NCBI GenBank assembly: GCA_947503365.1
Contig: CANNDT010000049.1
Location: 1-32,180 of the forward strand
Reading direction: 5' to 3'
Source: CANNDT01 sp945876205
GTDB taxonomy: Bacteria > Acidobacteriota > Vicinamibacteria > Vicinamibacterales > UBA2999
Length of the DNA stretch: 32,180 nt
Positions 7,165 through 15,591 of this stretch are shown piece by piece. The notes beneath the pieces were generated by a model that was not told the DNA's origin, did no database searches, and saw only the letters and a list, made by a program, of their open reading frames with translations. How positions within the stretch are numbered: the stretch's first letter is position 1; each line of letters begins with the position of its first letter. The position numbers and the translations under genes were made by a program.

Positions 7165-8241
7165 TTACCCCCGACGCCGCGACCATTCGACGTGCTCCTG
7201 CACCATCGGGTCGCTCGCGGATGGGCGATCGACGTCTGGCTCATCGAGCGCGGCGCGCGCGTCGGCGTCGCCGCTGTTGCCGATCGCCACGGCGAGGTTG
7301 CGCCGCAGCCCGCTCAGCTTCGCGCGCGTCATTGGTCCGCCCTTGATGAGCGAACGGAGGCCGGCGTCAGGCGTCCGCCACAGGTCGGCGAGGCGCGGCG
7401 CGCGAAGTCCGGCACGCGGCTGCCACGCGGCATCGTCTGATTGAAGCGGCGCCTGGTTGTAGGGACACACCGCCTGGCAGATGTCGCAGCCGTAGACGTG
7501 CGTGCCGAGCGCCGCGCGATGTTCGTCGGGTATGCCGGTCCGCAGCTCGATGGTGAGGTACGAGAGGCAGCGCGTAGCGTCGAGCACGCCGGGCTCGACG
7601 AGCGCGTCTGTCGGACAGGCGTCAAGGCAGCGCGTGCAGGCTCCGCACTGCTCGAGGCCCTGCGTGTCGGGCTCGAGTGCCAGCGTGCAAATGATCTCCG
7701 AGAGAAACAGCCATGAGCCGACCTCGGGGTTGATCAGGCAGGTGTTCTTGCCAATCCATCCGAGCCCTGCGTACTGCGCGTAGACCCGCTCCTGCACTGG
7801 ACCGGTATCGACGTACGCGCACCCGGCGAATGGCTCCGGCGACTCGCGGCGCATCCAGGCCAGCAGCGCCTCGAGCCGCGTCTTCAGGACGTCGTGGTAG
7901 TCGTCCCCCCACGCGTATCGCGAAATCTCGGCGAAGGGGGTCTGACCCCGGCGAAGGGGGGCGAAGGGGGTCTGACCCCCTTCGCCCCTCTCGGTGGGGT
8001 CTGACCCCACGGTGTTGTAGAGCGTGCCGGTGACGATGACGCTGCGGGCGCCGGGGACGACGGCTCGCGCGTCGGCGCGGAGGCTGGCGGAGCGGGGCAT
8101 CCAGGACATGTCGCCGGCGTAGCCGCGGTCGAGCCACGACCGTAAAAACGAAAGCTCGGGAAAGTTCTCCGCAGGAGCAATCCCGCAGAGATCAAACCCG
8201 AGCTCGGTCGCTTTCCGTTTGATCGCGTCGGAGGTGATCAA
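7165..8241 (-). CDS. queG: Epoxyqueuosine reductase QueG, with repeat-encoded loop
   Basis: QueG reduces epoxyqueuosine to queuosine in tRNA, using cobalamin and two [4Fe-4S] clusters. The 358-residue product has both cluster motifs: CGACTRCLDACP (Cys199, 202, 205, 209) and CDICQAVCP (Cys252, 255, 259). It also has the RYAWGDDYHDVLK and GWIGKNTCLI signatures of the cobalamin domain. Residues of about 78-102 are encoded by three tandem palindromes of the GGGGTCTGACCCC type. They form a low-complexity loop (TPFAPLRRGQTPFAE) between LYNTVG and ISRYAWG. The frame is kept and all catalytic motifs are intact, so the gene looks functional. ATG 8241 overlaps the aconitase stop by 4 bp (ATGA), so translation is probably coupled. 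Confidence 0.93.
   Translation of the reverse strand: MITSDAIKRKATELGFDLCGIAPAENFPELSFLRSWLDRGYAGDMSWMPRSASLRADARAVVPGARSVIVTGTLYNTVGSDPTERGEGGQTPFAPLRRGQTPFAEISRYAWGDDYHDVLKTRLEALLAWMRRESPEPFAGCAYVDTGPVQERVYAQYAGLGWIGKNTCLINPEVGSWLFLSEIICTLALEPDTQGLEQCGACTRCLDACPTDALVEPGVLDATRCLSYLTIELRTGIPDEHRAALGTHVYGCDICQAVCPYNQAPLQSDDAAWQPRAGLRAPRLADLWRTPDAGLRSLIKGGPMTRAKLSGLRRNLAVAIGNSGDADARAALDEPDVDRPSASDPMVQEHVEWSRRRG
7936..8010. repeat. Three tandem GGGGTCTGACCCC palindromes inside queG
   Basis: Palindromes are centred at 7943, 7973 and 8002, about 30 bp apart. The middle one extends to a perfect 12-bp-arm inverted repeat (7961-7985) and the last to 17 bp (7994-8010). GCGAAGGGGG units are repeated between them. 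The core is a dispersed element I recall from many acidobacterial and other genomes. Here it lies wholly in coding sequence. Confidence 0.9.
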
Positions 8242-10991
8242 GCCCTCGCGACGAGTTGCCTGACCACGTACGGGAGGATGCCTCCGTGGCGGAACGCCAC
8301 CAGCTCCTCGGGCGTATCGATGCGGGCGGTCACGGCAAACTCGCGCGACTTCCCTTTCTCGCTGGTGACGACGACGCGCACATCGCCGCGGGCCGTGAGG
8401 CCGTCGGCAACGCCGAGCAGGTCGAACTGCTCCGTGCCCGTCAGCTTCAGCGATGCTGCGGTGTCGCCGGCTTTGAATTCCAGCGGCAGCACACCCATGT
8501 TCACGAGGTTGCTGCGGTGGATGCGCTCGAAGGATTCGGCAATCACCGCCTTCACGCCAAGCAGTTGCGTGCCCTTGGCCGCCCAGTCGCGCGATGAGCC
8601 CGACCCGTATTCCTTGCCCGCGATGACCATCAGCGGAACGCCAGCCTGGCGGTACCTCTCAGAGGCGTCGTAGATCGTCATCAGGTCGCCGCCGGGCTGA
8701 TAGAGCGTCCAGCCACCCTCGGTTCCCGGTGCGAGCTGATTACGAAGACGCGTATTGGCGAACGTGCCACGCACCATCACCTCGTGGTTGCCGCGCCGCG
8801 CGCCATACGAGTTGAAGTCGGTCGGCTTCACGCCCTTCGCCATCAGGTATGTTCCCGCCGGCGTGTCGGCCTTGATCGAGCCCGCGGGCGAGATGTGATC
8901 CGTCGTGATGCTATCGCCGAGGAGGGCGAGCACGCGCGCCTGCCTGATGTCGGCCGGCGTCGGCATCGTCATCGTCATGCCTTCGAGGAACGTCGGCTTG
9001 CGGATGTAGGTCGACTCTTCGTCCCAGTCGAAGCGGTTGCCTTCCGGCACATGCAGCTTCTGCCATTGTTCGTCGCCCGCGAACACGTCGGCGTAGCTCT
9101 TGCGGAACATCGCCGAGGTCACCGCGCGGAGCATCGTCTCCTGCAGCTCCTGCTCGGTGGGCCAGATGTCCTTGAGATAGACGGGATTGCCCTGCTGGTC
9201 GTTACCGAGCGGCTCGACGGTGAGATCCTTCGTGATCCAGCCCGCCAGCGCGTAGGCCACGACGAGCGGCGGCGACGCGAGGTAGTTGGCGCGCACGTCC
9301 TGCTGGATGCGCCCCTCGAAGTTGCGGTTGCCGCTCAGCACCGAGCAGACGACCAGGCTCTTGTCCCGAATGACCGCGGACACTTCATCGGGAAGCGGGC
9401 CGCTGTTGCCGATGCACGTCGTGCAGCCATAGCCCACGAGGTTGAAGCCAAGCTGATCGAGATAGGTGTCGAGCCCCGCGGCGGCGAGGTACTCGGTCAC
9501 GACTTTCGATCCCGGCGCCAGGCTGCTCTTCACCCACGGCTTCCGCGTCAGGCCCTTCTCCACGGCCTTCTTCGCCACCAGGCCCGCGCCGATCATCACG
9601 CTGGGATTCGATGTATTCGTGCAGCTCGTGATCGCGGTAATCACCACTGCGCCGTGATCGAGCTCTTCGAGCGCCGGATCGAGCACCGCCACACCCGACT
9701 GCGCCACCGCGCCGGTGCTCACGGCCACACCCTGCCGCGCGCCGCCTGCGTCGCCCGGCTTGGTCGCCGCCTTCGGCGGCAACTGCATCGTCGGCAGCGC
9801 GGTCTGGAATGCGGCTTTGGCCTTGTGCAGCCCGACGCGATCCTGCGGACGCTTGGGACCGGCGAGGCTGGGTTCAACCGTGGACAGGCTGATCTCGATC
9901 GTTTCGGAGTAGATCGCTTCGGGACTGTCATCCGTGCGGAACAGGCCCTGGGCCCGCGCGTACTGTTCGACCAGCGCGATCTCCGCCTCTTCGCGGCCGG
10001 TCAACCGGAGATAGTCGAGCGTCATCTCGTCGATTGGGAAGATCGCCACGGTGGCGCCGTACTCCGGGCACATGTTGCCCAGCGTCGCGCGGTCGGCAAT
10101 CGTCAGGTGCCGCAGCCCTTCGCCGAAGAACTCGACGAACATGCCGACGACGCCCTGCTTGCGCAGGATCTCGGTGACGGTCAGCACGAGGTCGGTCGCC
10201 GTGGCGCCCTGCGGCAGCGCGCCGGTCAGCCTGACACCGAGCACCTGCGGAATGAGCATCGAGGACGGCTGGCCGAGCATCGCGGCTTCGGCCTCGATGC
10301 CGCCCACGCCCCAACCGACGACGCCCAGCCCGTTGACCATCGTCGTGTGCGAGTCGGTGCCGACGAGCGTATCGGGATAGGCCACGGTCTCGCCGTCAAC
10401 CTCGGTCGAGAACACCACACGCGCGAGGTATTCGAGGTTGACCTGGTGGACGATGCCGGTGTCGGGCGGAACGACGTCGAAGTTGCGGAACGCCCGCTGG
10501 CCCCAGCGCAGAAACGCGTAGCGCTCACGGTTGCGCGAGAACTCGAGCTCGGCGTTCAGCGCAAACGCGTCGGCGCGGCCGTAGTAATCAACCTGCACGG
10601 AGTGGTCGATGACCAGTTCGACCGGCTGCAGCGGGTTGACGCGGTCCGGATTCCCGCCCAGCGAGACGATCGCGTCACGCATCGCCGCAAGATCGACCAC
10701 GCAGGGGACGCCCGTGAAGTCCTGCAACAGGACCCGCGCCGGCATGAATGAGATTTCGTTCTGGGCCTTCGCTGTGGCGTTCCAATTCGCCAGCGCCCGG
10801 ATGTCGTCAGCCTTGACGAAAGCGTTGTCCTCGCGCCGCAGCAGGTTCTCGAGCAGGATCTTCATCGAGTACGGCAGCCGCGAGACGCCCGGAAATCCGG
10901 CCTTCTCGAGCGCGGGGAGACTATAGATGTGCACCGGCTTTCCGCCGACCTGGATCGTGGTGCGGGTACCAAACGTGTTCAATGTAGGCAT
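8238..10991 (-). CDS. acnA: Aconitate hydratase AcnA
   Basis: This enzyme interconverts citrate and isocitrate in the TCA cycle. The 917-residue length and order match bacterial AcnA/IRP-type aconitases. The substrate-site segment GTDSHTTM is present, and the [4Fe-4S] ligands are Cys457 (TSCTNTSNPS), Cys523 and Cys526 (GCTTCIGNSG). The 66- and 3-residue spacings equal those of the family. The C-terminal swivel domain has GDSITTDHISPAG and YGSGSSRDWAAKG. A short Gly/Ala-rich stretch near residues 405-430 before the second cluster region seems longer than usual. ATG 10991 lies 29 bp after the ABC permease gene, without a strong promoter, so read-through is possible. Its stop overlaps queG. Confidence 0.97.
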   Translation of the reverse strand: MPTLNTFGTRTTIQVGGKPVHIYSLPALEKAGFPGVSRLPYSMKILLENLLRREDNAFVKADDIRALANWNATAKAQNEISFMPARVLLQDFTGVPCVVDLAAMRDAIVSLGGNPDRVNPLQPVELVIDHSVQVDYYGRADAFALNAELEFSRNRERYAFLRWGQRAFRNFDVVPPDTGIVHQVNLEYLARVVFSTEVDGETVAYPDTLVGTDSHTTMVNGLGVVGWGVGGIEAEAAMLGQPSSMLIPQVLGVRLTGALPQGATATDLVLTVTEILRKQGVVGMFVEFFGEGLRHLTIADRATLGNMCPEYGATVAIFPIDEMTLDYLRLTGREEAEIALVEQYARAQGLFRTDDSPEAIYSETIEISLSTVEPSLAGPKRPQDRVGLHKAKAAFQTALPTMQLPPKAATKPGDAGGARQGVAVSTGAVAQSGVAVLDPALEELDHGAVVITAITSCTNTSNPSVMIGAGLVAKKAVEKGLTRKPWVKSSLAPGSKVVTEYLAAAGLDTYLDQLGFNLVGYGCTTCIGNSGPLPDEVSAVIRDKSLVVCSVLSGNRNFEGRIQQDVRANYLASPPLVVAYALAGWITKDLTVEPLGNDQQGNPVYLKDIWPTEQELQETMLRAVTSAMFRKSYADVFAGDEQWQKLHVPEGNRFDWDEESTYIRKPTFLEGMTMTMPTPADIRQARVLALLGDSITTDHISPAGSIKADTPAGTYLMAKGVKPTDFNSYGARRGNHEVMVRGTFANTRLRNQLAPGTEGGWTLYQPGGDLMTIYDASERYRQAGVPLMVIAGKEYGSGSSRDWAAKGTQLLGVKAVIAESFERIHRSNLVNMGVLPLEFKAGDTAASLKLTGTEQFDLLGVADGLTARGDVRVVVTSEKGKSREFAVTARIDTPEELVAFRHGGILPYVVRQLVARA

Positions 10992-11020
10992 CTCAACTCA
11001 AAATCATATCCTGCGGACGC

Positions 11021-12547
11021 TCAATTCAAGGAATCGAGGAACTCCCGCACGACGATTGTGGCGTCGCGGCGTTGACCATCCACGGCGTAGTTCATTCGGC
11101 GCATCTCGGCGGCGGTGACTCGGCCGGCAAGGCGGCCGAGCGCGGCGCCGATCTCAGGGTGGCGCAGGAGCGTGGCGGAATGGACGATGGGCACGGCGTC
11201 ATAGGGCGGAAAGTAGTGCTGGTCGTCCTCCAGGGCGGAGAGCTCGAGAGCCTCGATCAGCCCGGCCGTGGCGTCGCCGGCGACGACGTCGACCTGGTGG
11301 TCGGCGAGGGCGCGATAGATCAAGGTCAGGTCCATGACTCGCGGCGGCTCGCTGAAGCGCAGGCCGTAGGTCGCCGCCAGCCCCTTGTAGCCGTCCGGAC
11401 GCTCGAGAAACTCGTATCCAAAGGCCGCGCGCCAGCCGGGCGTGTGCGCCGAGAGCTGCGACAGGCGTGCCAGGCCTCGCGCCCGGGCATCTTCACCGCG
11501 GACCAGGATGGCGAAGGTGTTGTTGAACCCGAGCGGGGCCAGCATGCTCCGTCCTGTGTTGGCGTAGAGCGTCCGGATCTCGTCGAGCACCGCCTTCGGG
11601 TCGCGCACCACGGGACGCTTGAAGACGGCGGTCAGCGCCGTGCCGCTGTACTCCACATACAAGTCGATGTCGCCGGTCTGAATGGCACGATCGCAGATGA
11701 ACGTGCCGCCGAGATTGAGCCGGCGGTCAACCGCGAGCCCCGCGTAGCGCTCGATCGCCTGCGCGGTGAGCTCGCCGAGAATCACCTGCTCGGTGAAATT
11801 CTTGGATCCGACGATGATCCGCTCGTCCTGGGGGTATGCCGTGAGCGCAACGCCGGTCGCAACGGCGAGCAGCAGCACGACGACGGCCACCCTGGATGCC
11901 TTCTGCCCGCGGCTTCGCCATGACCATGCGCGCTCGAGCACGAGGAGGACGGCATCGACGAGGAGCGCAAGCACCGCGACAGGGACGGCGCCGGCGAGGA
12001 TCACGGTCGCATCCACCATCGACAGGCCGCGATAGATGTACTCGCCCAATCCTCCGGCACCGATGGCCGCGGCAATCGTGACGGTGCCGACGCCGATGAC
12101 CGCGGCGACGCGGATGCCGGCAATGATGCTTGGCAGCGCGAGCGGCAACTCGACCTGCACGAGCCGCTGGCGCGAGGTCATCCCCATTGCGTCAGCCGCC
12201 TCGAGGATCGCGGGGTCGATCGATCGCAGTCCCGCGGACGTCGTGCGGATGATCGGCAGCAGCGCATAGAGGATCAGCGCGGCCAGCGCCGTGCGTGCGC
12301 CGATGCCGCCGACCAGCGGAAGCGGCAGCAGAAACCCGAACAGCGCGAGGCTTGGAATCGTCTGGATGATGCTGGCCGCCACCGACAGCGGACCGCCGAT
12401 GCGTGGACGCCTGGCGCCCATGATCCCGACCGGGACGCCAACCACCACCGCCGCCGCGGTCGACACGATCACCAGCGTGACGTGCTGGCCAATCAGCCGC
12501 CACAGCTCCGCGGCGTGCGCCGCCCAGAAGTCGAAGAGCGGTGTCAT
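11021..12547 (-). CDS. Osmoprotectant-type ABC transporter permease fused to substrate-binding domain
   Basis: A 508-residue fusion. Residues of about 1-215 form a BPD-type permease with several membrane helices and the cytoplasmic coupling loop (AADAMGMTSRQRLVQVELP, then LPSIIAGIR). After another hydrophobic segment, residues of about 245-508 form an OpuAC/ProX-like binding domain beginning IIVGSKNFTEQVILGEL. The likely substrate is a quaternary amine such as glycine betaine or choline, by family. ATG 12547 overlaps the ATPase stop as ATGA; in-frame extension to 12871 would only run antisense through the ATPase gene. The partner ATPase is upstream, so this two-gene set is a complete importer. 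Such permease-binding protein fusions are known in this family. Confidence 0.92.
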   Translation of the reverse strand: MTPLFDFWAAHAAELWRLIGQHVTLVIVSTAAAVVVGVPVGIMGARRPRIGGPLSVAASIIQTIPSLALFGFLLPLPLVGGIGARTALAALILYALLPIIRTTSAGLRSIDPAILEAADAMGMTSRQRLVQVELPLALPSIIAGIRVAAVIGVGTVTIAAAIGAGGLGEYIYRGLSMVDATVILAGAVPVAVLALLVDAVLLVLERAWSWRSRGQKASRVAVVVLLLAVATGVALTAYPQDERIIVGSKNFTEQVILGELTAQAIERYAGLAVDRRLNLGGTFICDRAIQTGDIDLYVEYSGTALTAVFKRPVVRDPKAVLDEIRTLYANTGRSMLAPLGFNNTFAILVRGEDARARGLARLSQLSAHTPGWRAAFGYEFLERPDGYKGLAATYGLRFSEPPRVMDLTLIYRALADHQVDVVAGDATAGLIEALELSALEDDQHYFPPYDAVPIVHSATLLRHPEIGAALGRLAGRVTAAEMRRMNYAVDGQRRDATIVVREFLDSLN

Positions 12548-13263
12548 GCGGACGCTTCGAGAAGCAGACGTACCGCCGGCTCGCTGGACGCCTGCAGGCC
12601 GGCTCGCGCGTCGCACGCCACCAGCCGTCCTTCGTCGAGCACACCGATCCGATCCGCCAGCGCGAACGCCTCGCGCATGTCGTGCGTGACGAGCACCACG
12701 GTCTTCCGAAGACGCTCCTGGATGCGGCGGAACTCCACGTGCAGCTCGGCGCGCGTCACCGCGTCCAGCGATCCGAACGGTTCGTCCATCAGGACGATGG
12801 GAGGATCGGCCGCGAGCGCGCGCGCGACGCCCACGCGCTGGCGCTGACCGCCCGACAACTGATCGGGCCATCGCAACTCGAATTCTGCAGGAGGAAGTCC
12901 GACGAGCTCGAGCAGCTCGTGCGTGCGCGCGGCAATCCGCTCAGGCGCCCACGCGGCCAGCGTCGGCACGACACCGACGTTGCGGCCGACGCTCATGTGC
13001 GGAAACAGCCCGACTTCCTGCAGCACGTAACCGGTGCGTCGCCGAAGCGTCGTCGAATCCCACGCTCGAGTATCGCGTCCCTCCACGCGCACCGACCCAT
13101 CGCTCGGCTCGAGCATTCGGTTGATCAGTTTGAGAACCGTACTCTTCCCCGCGCCGCTGCGCCCGACCAGCGCGAGCGTTTCTCCCGCCTCGACGTGAAA
13201 GCTCACGCCGCGAAGCACCTCGCGATCACCTCGGCTGGCATGCACACGATCGAACTCGATCAC
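12544..13263 (-). CDS. Osmoprotectant-type ABC transporter ATP-binding protein
   Basis: A 239-residue ATPase that drives the permease fusion downstream. It has Walker A GRSGAGKST (residues 34-42), signature LSGGQ (136-140), Walker B IVLMDEPFGSLD and the switch histidine in VTHDMREAF. It resembles the ATPases of OpuA/OpuC/ProV importers but lacks the C-terminal CBS domains that sense ionic strength in several of them. The GTG at 13263 (reading VIEFDRVHASRG) is chosen because the ABC fold begins there. The upstream in-frame part to 13497 is low-complexity and antisense to the neighbouring beta-barrel gene. It starts 43 bp after that gene and overlaps the permease by 4 bp. Confidence 0.92.
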   Translation of the reverse strand: MIEFDRVHASRGDREVLRGVSFHVEAGETLALVGRSGAGKSTVLKLINRMLEPSDGSVRVEGRDTRAWDSTTLRRRTGYVLQEVGLFPHMSVGRNVGVVPTLAAWAPERIAARTHELLELVGLPPAEFELRWPDQLSGGQRQRVGVARALAADPPIVLMDEPFGSLDAVTRAELHVEFRRIQERLRKTVVLVTHDMREAFALADRIGVLDEGRLVACDARAGLQASSEPAVRLLLEASA

Positions 13264-13306
13264 CGGCGCGACTGTATAGCAGGCGGCATTCACATTGCCA
13301 CCGGGG

Positions 13307-13978
13307 CTAGAACGCGAGGAAGAAGCTGCCCGAGGCCGCGCCGTGCGGCCTCGGGCGCTCGTCGAATGACATTCCCGACAGCAGGAGGTAGACGCGCGCA
13401 TCGGCCCGCAGGCCAGCGGCCCTGACGAAGCCGCGGTCGCGCGCGAACAGCCAGTGCTTGAGTCCGCCGCCCAGGTGATAGAAATGCCCCTCTTCAATCA
13501 ACGTGAGCCCTTCGTGCAACTGGCGGAGATAGCCGGCGCCGCCCGCGAGAAACGGCACCGTCCGGCGGCCAAGTCGTATTTCATCGAAGCTGACGAGGAT
13601 GCTGGCCTCGACGAAATACTGATCGATCCGCTCATCGACCGTGAGCGCCGGCGCGCCTTCCACATCCCCGCTCACTGACGTGCGAACCACTGGACGGGTG
13701 AACACGCCGCCGCCCTCGATCGCGAAGCGCCGGTTGAAGGCATAGCCGATGCGCGCGTGGACTGCGGGCCTGGACGAGATGCGGCTGGCTGTGCTGAACA
13801 ACCGGTACGGCTGCTTTGTCGTCGCGTTGGCGCGAAGATTGGCGTCGGCAGAGCCGAGCGACGCCCCACCGAGGATGCCGCCGCCGACCTCGAATTCAAC
13901 GCGATGAAGAGGTGGATCCGTCTGCGCGTCGGCTGGTGCGCCGAGCGCCAGGAACAGCAGAACAGCGAACCGCGTCAC
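13307..13978 (-). CDS. Outer-membrane beta-barrel protein (unnamed)
   Basis: A 223-residue exported protein with signal peptide MTRFAVLLFLALGAPADAQ. Alternating beta strands follow (VEFEVGGGILGG, AVHARIGYAFNRRFAIEGGG, FVEASILVSFDEI) and the final residue is Phe (SGSFFLAF), as in outer-membrane barrels that use the BAM signal. I cannot assign a named family. The GTG start at 13978 overlaps the stop of the matrixin-like gene (GTGA), so the two are probably translationally coupled. It is the last of three exported products encoded in a row and may be a surface partner of the protease; that is inference from position only. Confidence 0.75.
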   Translation of the reverse strand: MTRFAVLLFLALGAPADAQTDPPLHRVEFEVGGGILGGASLGSADANLRANATTKQPYRLFSTASRISSRPAVHARIGYAFNRRFAIEGGGVFTRPVVRTSVSGDVEGAPALTVDERIDQYFVEASILVSFDEIRLGRRTVPFLAGGAGYLRQLHEGLTLIEEGHFYHLGGGLKHWLFARDRGFVRAAGLRADARVYLLLSGMSFDERPRPHGAASGSFFLAF

Positions 13979-14967
13979 TTCGGTCGAACCGTCACGGTGA
14001 ATCGTTCGCCTACGCCGCCCGCCGGCGCGACGAACAACCGATCGTGGAACGTCGCCTGGAAATTCAGCTCGATCGGATTGCGTCCCGCAAAAAAGCTCCC
14101 CACGTCCCCGTCGTCGAGCGGCTCGACGCGAATGACGTGAGGACCCGGGGTCAGCCCCGCGATCTGAAACTCTCCGTCGGTGTTGAGCGTGAATCCGCCG
14201 ATGAGCGATCCGGTCCTGGGGTTGAACGCCACGACGTGCGCGCCCATTACCCCCGCGCCGTTCCTCACGACTCGTCCACGGGCGACGCCGGTCTCTTTCC
14301 GAAACGACGCGTCGGGATAGAGGTCCGATACGCCGGCGATGTCGTCGGGCTGCAGCTCGCGATCGAGCGTCACACCGCGGCCGAATGAGATCGGAAACAT
14401 GACGGCGCCGGTCGCCAGCACCCGGCGTCCTCCCTCGGGCCGCACCTCGGTTTCGCCGAGCGCTGAGTGTCCAAGGCCGATGAAGTGGCCGATCTCATGC
14501 GTCGCCACCGACTGCAGATCGAATCGCGTGGGATCGCCAGACGGCGACGTCGACCAGGGAAACGCGGAGTTGAAGAACACGTCCGATTCGACGATTTCGC
14601 CCGTCACCGTATCGACGACAAACCCGGTAACGCCGAGCACGCGATCCAGATCCGGTTCGTTCTGAAATCCGAGCACCGGGACGCCGTCCTCGTCGAACGG
14701 CTCGGCGCCGGTAAACCCGACGAACTGAAAGGCAATCGACGCGCTGGGCACCGACTCCCAGGCGGTAAACGCTCGCGCGACGGCTGCCTGGAACTCCGAC
14801 GCGGTGACGCCGGGAACGCCACGGTCGGTCGCGAACCATCGCACGGGAGTTTTCTTCCACGTAAAGGCAGTGGATTGGCCGGCGACACTGATCGTGAATT
14901 CGAGATATGCGTCCGCACGGTGCGGCAGAAGCAGCAGCGCGATCAACGCCAGCGAGAGCACTCTCAC
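13975..14967 (-). CDS. Matrixin-like zinc metalloprotease with C-terminal regulatory-like domain
   Basis: A 330-residue exported protease. The signal peptide is MRVLSLALIALLLLPHRADA. The metzincin zinc motif HEIGHFIGLGH (His157, Glu158, His161, His167) and a downstream Met-turn (AVMFP, Met190) identify the matrixin/M10 clan. From about residue 226 a beta-rich domain (ARGRVVRNGAGVMGAHVVAF) resembles carboxypeptidase regulatory-like/Ig-like domains found on secreted bacterial enzymes. No pro-peptide cysteine switch was seen. GTG at 14967 overlaps the stop of the upstream exported protein, and its own stop overlaps the barrel gene. A secreted or periplasmic endopeptidase is likely; the substrate is unknown. 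Confidence 0.87.
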   Translation of the reverse strand: MRVLSLALIALLLLPHRADAYLEFTISVAGQSTAFTWKKTPVRWFATDRGVPGVTASEFQAAVARAFTAWESVPSASIAFQFVGFTGAEPFDEDGVPVLGFQNEPDLDRVLGVTGFVVDTVTGEIVESDVFFNSAFPWSTSPSGDPTRFDLQSVATHEIGHFIGLGHSALGETEVRPEGGRRVLATGAVMFPISFGRGVTLDRELQPDDIAGVSDLYPDASFRKETGVARGRVVRNGAGVMGAHVVAFNPRTGSLIGGFTLNTDGEFQIAGLTPGPHVIRVEPLDDGDVGSFFAGRNPIELNFQATFHDRLFVAPAGGVGERFTVTVRPK

Positions 14968-15581
14968 TTCGCACGCTCGATCACACTGCGCACTTCGCGG
15001 GCGAACGCGGCGATCGGCATCGGCTGGCGCACGGGGTCGCCGCGCACGACACGCTCAGCGCTCACGCCCCTGGCCATCACCGCGGGCGGTGTGACCATCG
15101 CCTGTGCGTTGATGTCGCGCACCACCCGGTAGACGCCCTGGCTCAGGCCAAACAGCGTAGGAATCGCGGGGGCGTGCGCCTGCAGAAACACCACCACCTC
15201 GTCGCCTTCTTCGAACTCTGGCGCGCCGACAACGACACGGCGATAGCGTCCGACCTGTCCATTGGGAATACGAAACAGCACGGTACGCGCCGGCACGCCC
15301 TTCAGCGTGTCGATCACGGAGAGTGTGACGACACTCTCGATCGTCCGGCGAGGACCGCTCATGAACGACCTGACGTCGACCACCCGCCCGTGGACGATGA
15401 TCGGCGACCCAGTGACGACGGTGGTGAAGTCAGCCGGGAGGAGAACAGTCGCGGAAGACACACTGGCAAACAGGCACACGAGCCACACGCCACAGAGACA
15501 CAGAGACGCAGAGCCCAATTTGTCTCGGTGCCTCGGTGCCTCGGTGTGTCGTATCAGCGTGAGGCGGTCGATGTTGCTCAT
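14964..15581 (-). CDS. Exported beta-rich protein of unknown function, N-terminus partly repeat-encoded
   Basis: A 205-residue protein I cannot assign to a named family. ATG 15581 lies 10 bp after lpxB and has GAGG close upstream, so this start is well supported. The first 40 residues contain the segment HTEAPRHRDKLG and then ASLCLCGVWLVCLFASVSSA, which serves as a signal peptide. DNA for residues of about 12-30 is a dispersed inverted repeat (15491-15546). The mature part has IIVHGRVVDVRSF, VTLSVIDTLKG, a glycine-rich strand and GDEVVVFLQAH. This order resembles NTR/TIMP-like beta-barrel domains but lacks their cysteines, so the resemblance is speculative. It is translationally coupled (GTGA) to the metalloprotease gene. 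Confidence 0.72.
   Translation of the reverse strand: MSNIDRLTLIRHTEAPRHRDKLGSASLCLCGVWLVCLFASVSSATVLLPADFTTVVTGSPIIVHGRVVDVRSFMSGPRRTIESVVTLSVIDTLKGVPARTVLFRIPNGQVGRYRRVVVGAPEFEEGDEVVVFLQAHAPAIPTLFGLSQGVYRVVRDINAQAMVTPPAVMARGVSAERVVRGDPVRQPMPIAAFAREVRSVIERAK
15491..15546. repeat. Imperfect inverted repeat of 8-nt units (CACAGAGA / CTCGGTGC)
   Basis: Two 23-nt arms (15491-15513 and 15524-15546) are inverted copies with 17 of 23 positions matching, separated by 10 nt. Each arm is a run of about three units with 8-nt period, CACAGAGA on one side and CCTCGGTG on the other. I recall this pattern as a dispersed repeat in acidobacteria and other phyla. Here it is read in frame as part of a signal peptide. 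Confidence 0.8.
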
Positions 15582-15591
15582 GTCCTCGGCC

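Noticed and set aside
7936..8010. CRISPR-like array of three palindromes
   Set aside because: Repeat units are about 13-17 bp with spacers of similar length that are themselves repetitive, and all lie in the queG frame; there are no cas genes.
8784..10751. Long plus-strand open frame (655 codons) opposite aconitase
   Set aside because: Shadow of a conserved, full-length acnA; composition is Arg/His-rich and no domain is visible.
12548..12871. N-terminal extension of the ABC permease fusion
   Set aside because: It lies antisense within the ATPase gene and lacks membrane-protein character; the ATG at 12547 with ATGA overlap is the natural start.
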